The notes beneath the pieces are model-generated. The model was given only the letters and a program-made list of their open reading frames with translations, was not told the DNA's origin and made no database searches. The translations under genes and the position numbers were made by a program. This document shows, one piece after another, positions 6,647-14,963 of a DNA stretch of 16,487 nucleotides. The stretch is from UBA668 sp049318165 (GTDB lineage Bacteria > Actinomycetota > Acidimicrobiia > Acidimicrobiales > Ilumatobacteraceae). The stretch covers positions 1 through 16,487 of the forward strand of contig JBMOGW010000055.1 in NCBI GenBank assembly GCA_049318165.1. Reading direction: 5' to 3'. Numbering within the stretch: the stretch's first letter is position 1; each line of letters opens with the position of its first letter.

Positions 6647-8078
6647 TCCGCACGATCACCGAGTCGTAGAACTTCGACGAACCCGAGTCGAGGGTCTGCA
6701 CGTCGAGCATTCGGTACATCAGGAAGTAGGGGATCACCCCGGCGATGTCCATGTGGTGCAGCCGCTCGACCTCGAACCCGGCACCGGTGACGGCGCTGCG
6801 CAGCAGCTCGCGGTCGTAGCGGCGGTAGTGCCCCGACTTGAAATCGAGGCTGCCGTACAAGGCGGGCATCGCCGGCACGAACAACGCGACGGTGCCGCCC
6901 GGCTTGAGGAGTTCGAAGGCGGTGCGCAGTTCGTCGACGTCGTCGCGGATGTGCTCGAGCACGCTGACGTAGACCACGGAGTCGAACGTCCCCGCCGCAC
7001 CCTCGGCGAGCAGTTGCTGCGACGTGACCTTGCGGGCCTGCACTCGTGCCACGCCGGCGCAGCGCCGCTCGAGTTCGGGATACACGTTGTCGGCGGGCTC
7101 GATCGCGGTCACGTCGTGGCCGGCGGCGGCGAGCTTGGTGGCGATCGCCCCGACGCCGGCGCCGACTTCCAACACCTTCGGTCCGAGCGCCGGCTCGATC
7201 GTGTCGCTGATCCACGAGAGGAAGCGGTCGGCGTCACTGAGGTTGGCCAGCTCGTCCGTGGCGCCGAAGACCGACTCGCCGGTGGCCTCCTGGGCACGCA
7301 GCCGCGGGTTGCGTTGCGCCCAGATCGCCTGGTTCGAACGCATCTCGGTGCGGATGTCGCCGACGTGGCGGCGAACCTCCGGGAGGCTGTCGGCGAACTC
7401 CTTCAGGTCGGCGCGGCCGAGCTCGCCGCCACCCGAGTACCGCGGCCGGTAGGTGATCGGCACCTCGTCCACCGCGAACCCGTGGGCCTGGACGACGGCG
7501 ACCATCGCCGAGAAGAAGCCGTACGTGTCGGACGGCAGGTGCTCCTCGATCAGCAGGCGGGCCACCTCGGGCGAGTACACCCGAAACGAGGTGGTGGAGT
7601 CGCTGACGCCGCGGGCGCCGGTGATGGCTTTCACGACGGCGTTGCCCGAGCGGCTGAGCAGGGTGCGCACCACGCCGGTACCGGGGGAGGAGCCGCCGCG
7701 TGTCCAGCGCGAGCCGATGGTGAGTCCGCTGGCGTGCGCCAGGTGGCTGCGCACCAGGTCGGGGATCTGGCGGGCGTCGTGCTGCCCGTCGGCGTCGAGC
7801 GAGACGATGGCATCGGCGCCGCCGTCGAGCGCGTCGCGGAAGCCGGCGCGTAGCAGACCGCCGAAGCCGTCGGCGTCACTGCCGATCACGGTCAGCGGGA
7901 GGCCCAGGCGTGCGGCGAGGCCGGTCAGGTCGTCCGGCCGACGCGGTGCGCCGAGCAGCGAGGCCTCGAGCATCACACCGCTGGGTGCCAGTGCTCGACG
8001 CGCCTCGTCCAGTTCGGCCAGCACCGGCTCGCCGGCGATGAAGCCGTGCTGGGATGCCAAGAGCACGCGGACCTGCAT
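6549..8078 (-). CDS. Fused family-2 glycosyltransferase and SAM methyltransferase
   Basis: The 509-residue product joins two domains. Residues about 60-235 resemble polyprenyl-phosphate mannosyl/glucosyltransferases of family GT2, with the DAD metal motif at 95-97 in SLDADGQHD, then IGSRWTRGG and DSTTSFRVYS (160-169). Residues about 298-480 are a class I SAM-dependent methyltransferase: VLEVGAGVG (302-310), the acidic end of strand 2 in AIEPAD, VSVLEHIRDD (371-380) and LKPGGTVALFVP. The start of the GT2 fold is unusual; I see neither the opening V-x-I-P-x-x-N-E nor the DDGS nucleotide motif. No membrane helix is evident, so it is probably cytoplasmic or peripheral. The specific sugar and methyl acceptor are unknown. 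A -10 hexamer 7 bases before the ATG supports the start. The gene is transcribed toward the DUF2079 gene and away from carA. Confidence 0.82.
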   Translation of the reverse strand: MQVRVLLASQHGFIAGEPVLAELDEARRALAPSGVMLEASLLGAPRRPDDLTGLAARLGLPLTVIGSDADGFGGLLRAGFRDALDGGADAIVSLDADGQHDARQIPDLVRSHLAHASGLTIGSRWTRGGSSPGTGVVRTLLSRSGNAVVKAITGARGVSDSTTSFRVYSPEVARLLIEEHLPSDTYGFFSAMVAVVQAHGFAVDEVPITYRPRYSGGGELGRADLKEFADSLPEVRRHVGDIRTEMRSNQAIWAQRNPRLRAQEATGESVFGATDELANLSDADRFLSWISDTIEPALGPKVLEVGAGVGAIATKLAAAGHDVTAIEPADNVYPELERRCAGVARVQARKVTSQQLLAEGAAGTFDSVVYVSVLEHIRDDVDELRTAFELLKPGGTVALFVPAMPALYGSLDFKSGHYRRYDRELLRSAVTGAGFEVERLHHMDIAGVIPYFLMYRMLDVQTLDSGSSKFYDSVIVRISRLVEDRVGAPALGKNLVAVGRRPPVTSPPA

Positions 8079-8082
8079 CGTC

Positions 8083-8111
8083 GTGACGCTAGTGGTCGAA
8101 ACGGCTAGAGT
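8083..8111 (+). promoter_or_regulatory. Promoter P1 of the carA leader
   Basis: GTGACG (8083-8088) and TAGAGT (8106-8111) are separated by 17 bases and resemble -35 and -10 elements. The predicted start near 8118-8121 would give a leader containing the PyrR-type hairpin. It overlaps the oppositely oriented promoter of the glycosyltransferase-methyltransferase gene. Confidence 0.55.
8086..8091 (-). promoter_or_regulatory. -10 element of the glycosyltransferase-methyltransferase gene
   Basis: Read on the minus strand, TAGCGT is followed by 7 bases and the ATG at 8078. This is the spacing expected for a leaderless actinobacterial transcript. No ribosome-binding site is present in between. No good -35 is visible. 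The hexamer lies inside the P1 region of the divergent carA leader, so the two promoters may compete. Confidence 0.5.
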
Positions 8112-8128
8112 GCGGTCCTGACCGTGAA

Positions 8129-8148
8129 ACGGGTCCCGTGAGGCCCGT
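8129..8148 (+). promoter_or_regulatory. PyrR-binding hairpin in the carA leader
   Basis: The segment folds into a 7-bp stem (8129-8135 with 8142-8148) closed by the hexaloop CCGTGA. Bases 8132-8145 match the PyrR-binding consensus ARUCCNGNGAGGYU at 12 of 14 positions, and the two differences form a compensatory G-C pair at the stem (first and last positions). PyrR bound to UMP/UTP is known to hold such loops and repress pyr genes, by transcription attenuation in Bacillus and by translational repression in mycobacteria. Position ahead of carA-carB-pyrD fits. No pyrR gene is in the window. Confidence 0.75.
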
Positions 8149-8151
8149 ACG

Positions 8152-8159
8152 GGAAGGAG
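8152..8159 (+). promoter_or_regulatory. Ribosome-binding site of the leader open frame
   Basis: GGAAGGAG lies 7 bases before GTG 8167 and begins only 3 bases after the PyrR-type hairpin, so a protein bound to the hairpin could block it. It is one of the strongest ribosome-binding sites in the window although no known gene follows it directly. Confidence 0.6.
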
Positions 8160-8166
8160 ATCATCG

Positions 8167-8319
8167 GTGAACCGCGTTCCTCTGCATGCCGCGCCCCCGT
8201 TCGGGGGCGTTTTTCATGTCTCGACCCATCGCCTGCTGGATGATCATGCGCTAGGGTGCATGATCATGCGAACGATGACGACGCCGGCGGCGACCACGAC
8301 GACACAGGTGCGGTCATGA
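8167..8319 (+). CDS. 50-codon leader open frame before carA
   Basis: A GTG-initiated frame of 50 codons follows the strong ribosome-binding site, runs through the intrinsic terminator hairpin at 8192-8214 and stops at TGA 8317-8319. The stop overlaps the carA ATG at 8316 as ATGA. The predicted peptide resembles no family I know; it has a Pro/Gly-rich part encoded by the terminator and a Thr-rich tail. Third-position base use is mixed rather than strongly G/C, so the peptide itself may not be conserved. I infer that the act of translation matters: ribosomes would disrupt the terminator and deliver translation to carA. It could also be fortuitous. Confidence 0.4.
   Translation: MNRVPLHAAPPFGGVFHVSTHRLLDDHALGCMIMRTMTTPAATTTTQVRS
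8192..8214 (+). terminator. Intrinsic terminator/attenuator before carA
   Basis: A 7-bp G+C stem (8192-8198 with 8203-8209) with loop GTTC is followed by five T (8210-8214). It lies between promoter P1 and carA, so it would act as an attenuator rather than an end-of-operon signal. Bases 8196-8201 (CCCGTT) in its 5' arm and loop are exactly complementary to 8128-8133 (AACGGG) in the PyrR hairpin, allowing an alternative antiterminator pairing. Confidence 0.8.
8240..8270 (+). repeat. Two 11-bp direct repeats with a 12-bp palindrome
   Basis: ATGATCATGCG occurs at 8240-8250 and again at 8260-8270, exactly 20 bases apart (about two helix turns). Each copy contains the palindrome ATGATCAT, and the second copy is part of a perfect 12-bp palindrome, GCATGATCATGC at 8258-8269. 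The repeats flank the TAGGGT hexamer at 8252-8257. The layout resembles a paired operator, but I do not recognise the regulator. Confidence 0.5.
8252..8257 (+). promoter_or_regulatory. Possible second promoter P2 of carA (-10 TAGGGT)
   Basis: TAGGGT is identical to the hexamer before mihF and lies downstream of the attenuator, so transcripts from here would escape it. An ATG at 8266 lies 8 bases after it, in frame with the leader open frame, and would give a 17-codon version ending at the same ATGA overlap. No clear -35 is seen. Confidence 0.4.
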
Positions 8320-9400
8320 TGCGCGAGGCAGCGCTGGTCCTGGCCGACGGCAGCGTCTTCGAGGGCGAGCTGCTCGGCGCCGACCCCGTGGGCGGCGTCG
8401 CGAGCGGTGAGGTGGTCTTCAACACGGTGCTGTCCGGGTATCAGGAGGTCATCACCGACCCGAGCTACGCCGGCCAGATCATCACCTTCACGTACCCGCA
8501 CATCGGCAACTATGGCGTGAACGACCACGACTTCGAGTCGGCCAGGCCGTTCTGCCGAGGTGTGATCGTGCGCGAGATGGCACGCCGGCACAGCAACCAG
8601 CGCGCCGAGGACTCGCTCGACGCGATGCTGCGTCGGTTCGGCATCAGCGGCATCGCCGGCATCGACACCCGCCGCCTCACTCGCGTGCTGCGCGACACCG
8701 GTGCGATGCCCGGTGCCTTCGGCACTGCGTCCGAGGCAGCGCTGCGCGCGGCCGCGCAGGCCGAGCCGGGCACCGACGGCATCGACCTCGTCGCCCAGGT
8801 GACCACACCCGAGGCGTACGTCGTCGGCTCCGGCGGCCGGCGCATCGTTGCGTTCGACTTCGGCATCAAGACCACGATCCTGCGCCACCTGGCCGAGCTC
8901 GGCACCGTCGAGGTCGTGCCTGCGTCCACGTCGGCTGCCGACGTGCTCGCCCGCCGCCCCGATGGCGTGTTCCTCTCCAACGGCCCGGGCGACCCCGCAA
9001 TGGCCGGCTACGCGTCCGACACGATCGCCGCACTGGTCGGCGAAGTGCCGCTGTTCGGCATCTGCCTCGGTCACCAGTTGCTCAGCCGTGCGCTCGGCGG
9101 CGAGACCTACAAGTTGCCGTTCGGTCACCACGGCGGCAACCACCCGGTTCGCCACGAGGCCACCGGCCACGTCGAGATCACCAGCCAGAACCACAACTTC
9201 TGCGTCGACCCCGCCAGCCTCCAGTGCAAGGTGGAGGTGACCCATCTGAACCTCAACGACCTCACCAACGAAGGGATGCGCGTGCTCGGAGCGCCGGCGT
9301 TCAGCGTGCAGTACCACCCCGAGGCCGGGCCCGGACCGCACGACAGCCGCTACCTGTTCGGCATGTTCGCCGAACTGATGGACGCGAAGGTGGGTGCCTG

Positions 9401-9401
<1 letters not shown>
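8316..9401 (+). CDS. carA: Carbamoyl-phosphate synthase small (glutaminase) subunit
   Basis: CarA hydrolyses glutamine and passes ammonia to CarB for carbamoyl phosphate, used for pyrimidines and arginine. The 361-residue product has the N-terminal CPSase domain (about 1-130, with FNTVLSGYQEVITDPSYAGQ) and a class I glutamine amidotransferase domain. Catalytic Cys250 lies in FGICLGHQLL, and the His-Glu pair lies in VQYHPEA. SNGPGDP is also typical. Two adjacent ATG codons (8316, 8319) are possible starts; AGGTG at 8306-8310 serves either, and 8316 overlaps the leader open-frame stop. A GTG at 8256 would add 20 Asp/His-rich residues not expected in the family. The stop overlaps the carB ATG by one base (TGATG). 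Control by the upstream PyrR-type leader is likely. Confidence 0.96.
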
Positions 9402-12696
<3,295 letters not shown>

Positions 12697-12697
<1 letters not shown>

Positions 12698-12774
12698 TGG
12701 TCGGCACTGGCCTCGGCTTCGCTTCGGCTGCTGCCTCCCGGGCCTGTCGGCGCCTGCGGCCGATCGCGCCGTGA
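12697..12774 (+). CDS. 25-codon linker open frame between carB and pyrD
   Basis: An ATG overlapping the carB stop (TGATG, 12695-12699) opens a 25-codon frame whose TGA overlaps the pyrD GTG (GTGA, 12771-12774). The predicted peptide is Ala/Arg-rich and matches nothing I know. It would carry ribosomes across the 73-base gap to a pyrD start that has no ribosome-binding site of its own. A conserved function for the peptide is doubtful; coupling is the more likely role, and coincidence is possible. Confidence 0.3.
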
Positions 12775-13700
12775 ACCAGAGCGTCCTGATCGGGTCGGTG
12801 GAGCTGCCGGCGGCGGTGATGACGGCGTCGGGCACGGCGGGTCACGGCGCGGAGCTCGCCCGCTACTTCCCGCTCGCCGACCTGGGCGCCGTCGTGGTCA
12901 AGTCGCTCGCCGCATACGAGTGGCCGGGTAACCCGGCCCCGCGAGTGCACCCTGCGGGAGCGGGCATGATCAACGCCGTCGGCCTGCAGGGACCCGGCGT
13001 CACTCGTTGGATCCAGGACGAGCTGCCCGCGCTGCTCGCCACCGGTGCACGGGTCGTGGCCAGCATCTGGGGCCGCAGCGTGGAGGACTACCGCCTCGCT
13101 GCCGAACAGTTGGCCGGCGCTCCGGCCGGCGTGGTGGCCGTCGAGGTCAACCTGTCCTGCCCCAATCTGGAGGGTCGACGAGGCATCTTCGCCCACGACG
13201 CCGAGTTGTCGGCAGAGGTGATCCGCTCGACGACGGCCGCCGGCCGGCCGCGGTGGGCGAAGCTCAGCCCGAACACCGACCGGGTCGTGGAGGTGGCCGC
13301 CGCGGTGCACGAAGCCGGCGCCGAGGCGGTGACCCTGGTGAACACGCTGCTGGGCATGGTGCTCGACCCCGACACCGGTCGCCCGGTGCTCGGCGCCGGT
13401 GGGGGTGGCTACAGCGGCCGCCCGATCCACGCCGTCGCCGTGCGCACGGTGCACGACGTGCATGCTGCGCTGCCGGACCTGCCGATCGTCGGCGTGGGGG
13501 GCGTGTCGAGCGGCTGGGACGCCGCCGAGCTCTTGCTCGCAGGGGCCGCTGCCGTGCAGGTCGGCACTGCCACGTTCGCCGACCCGCGGGCGTCGCACCA
13601 CGTGCTGAGGGAGCTGCACGAGTGGTGCGCGGTCCGTGGTGTGACACCTGCCCAGCTCTCCGGGCTGGCCCACCAGGGCGGATTGCCACCACAGGGGTGA
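12771..13700 (+). CDS. pyrD: Dihydroorotate dehydrogenase, class 1 (1B-like) catalytic subunit
   Basis: PyrD oxidises dihydroorotate to orotate with FMN. The 309-residue product matches class 1 enzymes: TASGTAGHG and VKSLAAYEWPGNPAPRV near the N-terminus, NLSCPN with the catalytic Cys of class 1 (class 2 has Ser), NTLLGMVLD, GGGYSGRPIHAVAVR and the phosphate-binding VGVGGVSSGWDA...GAAAVQVGTATF. It lacks the N-terminal membrane helix of class 2 enzymes. The sequence is closest in feel to subfamily 1B, which normally needs the electron-transfer subunit PyrK; no pyrK is in the window. The GTG start is set by the family N-terminus; it overlaps a 25-codon linker frame and has no ribosome-binding site. 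pyrF, which often follows in actinobacteria, is absent here. Confidence 0.92.
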   Translation: MNQSVLIGSVELPAAVMTASGTAGHGAELARYFPLADLGAVVVKSLAAYEWPGNPAPRVHPAGAGMINAVGLQGPGVTRWIQDELPALLATGARVVASIWGRSVEDYRLAAEQLAGAPAGVVAVEVNLSCPNLEGRRGIFAHDAELSAEVIRSTTAAGRPRWAKLSPNTDRVVEVAAAVHEAGAEAVTLVNTLLGMVLDPDTGRPVLGAGGGGYSGRPIHAVAVRTVHDVHAALPDLPIVGVGGVSSGWDAAELLLAGAAAVQVGTATFADPRASHHVLRELHEWCAVRGVTPAQLSGLAHQGGLPPQG

Positions 13701-13710
13701 CGAAGGGGAG

Positions 13711-13716
13711 TAGGGT
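13711..13716 (+). promoter_or_regulatory. -10 element of mihF, leaderless start
   Basis: TAGGGT matches TAnnnT and is separated from the mihF ATG (13723) by exactly 6 bases, as expected for a leaderless transcript. There is no ribosome-binding site between the two. A second block of transcription, mihF-gmk and possibly onward, would begin here independently of the pyr operon. Confidence 0.6.
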
Positions 13717-13722
13717 CATCCC

Positions 13723-14034
13723 ATGGCAACACCTCCGCAACTCACCCCTGAACAGCGTGCCCAGGCCCTCGCCAAGGCTGCCGAGGCTCGTGCGGCTCGT
13801 GCCGAACTCAAGAACCAGCTCAAGATGGGCTCGGTGACGTTGGCCGAAGCGCTCGCGTCCACCGACTCCACCGTGGGCAAGCTGAAGGTCGTCTCCCTGC
13901 TCGAGTCGCTCCCCGGCGTCGGCAAGGTCAAGGCCCGCAAGATCATGGACGAGATCGGCATCGCCGAGAACCGTCGCGTGCAAGGCCTTGGCCAGCAGCA
14001 GAAGCAGGCGTTGCTCGAACAGCTCGGCAAGTGA
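13723..14034 (+). CDS. mihF: Actinobacterial integration host factor (mIHF/sIHF)
   Basis: This 103-residue protein matches the actinobacterial IHF family, which binds DNA without strong sequence preference through a helix-two-turn-helix fold, compacts the nucleoid and assists phage L5 integration in mycobacteria. The signature block GVGKVKARKIMDEIGIAENR (residues 66-85) and the following VQGLGQQQKQALLEQLG are clear. The N-terminal part is an Ala/Lys/Arg-rich helix (about 8-36) typical of the family. It is unrelated in sequence to E. coli IHF. The gene lies 22 bases after pyrD and 22 bases before the gmk start, the usual actinobacterial context. The start ATG is supported by the leaderless -10 element. 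Confidence 0.95.
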   Translation: MATPPQLTPEQRAQALAKAAEARAARAELKNQLKMGSVTLAEALASTDSTVGKLKVVSLLESLPGVGKVKARKIMDEIGIAENRRVQGLGQQQKQALLEQLGK

Positions 14035-14049
14035 GGCCCTGACGGCCTC
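14033..14049 (+). repeat. Short inverted repeat between mihF and gmk
   Basis: GAGGCC (14033-14038) and GGCCTC (14044-14049) form a perfect 6-bp stem with loop CTGAC. It overlaps the mihF stop codon and ends 7 bases before the gmk GTG. There is no T run, so it is not an ordinary terminator; it could shape mRNA processing or coupling, or be chance. Confidence 0.35.
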
Positions 14050-14056
14050 GACCGTC

Positions 14057-14602
14057 GTGACGTCGTCACACATCTTCATCGTGTCCGGCCCCGGTGGTGT
14101 GGGCAAGGGCACGATCGTCAGTGCTCTCGTGGCGCGTGACCCTCGGCTGTGGCTGAGCAGGTCGTGGACCACGCGGGTGCAGCGCCCCGGCGAGTCGAGC
14201 ACGGCGTACGTGTTCACCGATCGGGACGCCTTCGAGCGCCGCATCGAGGAGGGAGGCTTCCTCGAGTGGACCAACTTCCTCGGCAACTACTACGGCACCC
14301 CGCGCCCCGACGCCATCGAGGGCAGCGACGTCGTGCTCGAGATCGAAGTCGACGGTGCGCGCCAGGTGAAGGCACTGCACCCCGAGGCAGTCCTGATCTT
14401 CGTGCTGCCGCCGTCGCGTGAGGAACAGCAACGCCGGCTGCGTGGACGGGGCGATCCCGAGGACAAGGTCGACCAGCGCCTGCAGAAGGCCCTCGACGAG
14501 GAGCCCGTCGGGTTGGCGATCGCCAACCACGTCGTCGTCAACGACGACCTCGAGCGCACCTTGCAGGAGATGGCCGGCATCATCCAGCAGTATCGGCAGT
14601 AG
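14057..14602 (+). CDS. gmk: Guanylate kinase
   Basis: Guanylate kinase phosphorylates GMP to GDP with ATP. The 181-residue product shows the P-loop SGPGGVGKGT (10-19, Lys17; the usual SGPSGVGKGT has Ser at the fourth position), SWTTRVQRPGE for GMP binding, the FLEWTNFLGNYYGTPR segment, VVLEIEVDGARQVK and the lid motif RLRGRG. I chose GTG 14057, which puts the P-loop about 10 residues in. An in-frame ATG at 13988 lies inside mihF and would add non-family sequence. No ribosome-binding site is visible; translation may depend on mihF across a 22-base gap with a small hairpin. Confidence 0.93.
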   Translation: MTSSHIFIVSGPGGVGKGTIVSALVARDPRLWLSRSWTTRVQRPGESSTAYVFTDRDAFERRIEEGGFLEWTNFLGNYYGTPRPDAIEGSDVVLEIEVDGARQVKALHPEAVLIFVLPPSREEQQRRLRGRGDPEDKVDQRLQKALDEEPVGLAIANHVVVNDDLERTLQEMAGIIQQYRQ

Positions 14603-14609
14603 TCCCGGG

Positions 14610-14615
14610 TAGACT
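14610..14615 (+). promoter_or_regulatory. Possible promoter of rpoZ (-10 TAGACT)
   Basis: TAGACT fits TAnnnT and lies 8 bases after the gmk stop, giving a predicted leader of about 35 bases that contains the rpoZ ribosome-binding site. No convincing -35 is seen. Confidence 0.4.
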
Positions 14616-14644
14616 GCGCCGCTGCCTTTTCGGTCGCTGCTCTC

Positions 14645-14650
14645 AGGAGG
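14645..14650 (+). promoter_or_regulatory. Ribosome-binding site of rpoZ
   Basis: AGGAGG, a full anti-16S match, lies 6 bases before ATG 14657. It is the strongest site before any recognised gene here and fixes the rpoZ start. Confidence 0.85.
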
Positions 14651-14656
14651 CACTCG

Positions 14657-14947
14657 ATGACCACGCGCTCGTACGACACCATGATCAACCCGCCGATCGA
14701 GGAGCTCCTCGATCGCGTCGACTCGAAGTTCAGCCTGGTGACGCTCGCGGCACGCCGTGCCCGCCAGATCAACAGCTACTTCAACCAGCTCGGCGACGGT
14801 CTCGGTCAGATGGTGCCGCCGCAGGTCAGCTCGGTCGCGCGCAAGCCGCTGAGCATCGGCTTCGAGGAGATCGCAGCCGACAAGATCCAGCGCGTCGAGG
14901 TGGCCGAGGACGACGACGCGGCGGCCGAGACCGACGCCACCGCCTGA
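14657..14947 (+). CDS. rpoZ: RNA polymerase omega subunit
   Basis: Omega helps assemble RNA polymerase by clamping the beta-prime C-terminus. The 96-residue product carries the conserved core INPPIEELLDRVDSKFSLVT followed by LAARRARQINSYFNQLG (residues 11-47), and a second conserved stretch KPLSIGFEEIAADKI. A short acidic tail ends the protein, as often in actinobacteria. The gene lies between gmk and coaBC in the order conserved from mycobacteria to streptomycetes. A -10-like hexamer after gmk and a strong ribosome-binding site suggest it has its own promoter in addition to readthrough. Confidence 0.95.
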   Translation: MTTRSYDTMINPPIEELLDRVDSKFSLVTLAARRARQINSYFNQLGDGLGQMVPPQVSSVARKPLSIGFEEIAADKIQRVEVAEDDDAAAETDATA

Positions 14948-14963
14948 GGCTGCGCGCACCCCG

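Noticed and set aside
8256..8315. Upstream GTG start for carA at 8256
   Set aside because: It would add 20 Asp/His-rich residues not expected in CarA and overlaps the TAGGGT hexamer and palindrome. ATG 8316/8319 fits the family and has AGGTG upstream.
13988..14056. ATG 13988 as the gmk start
   Set aside because: It lies inside mihF in another frame and would add 23 Ser/Arg-rich residues before the family N-terminus.
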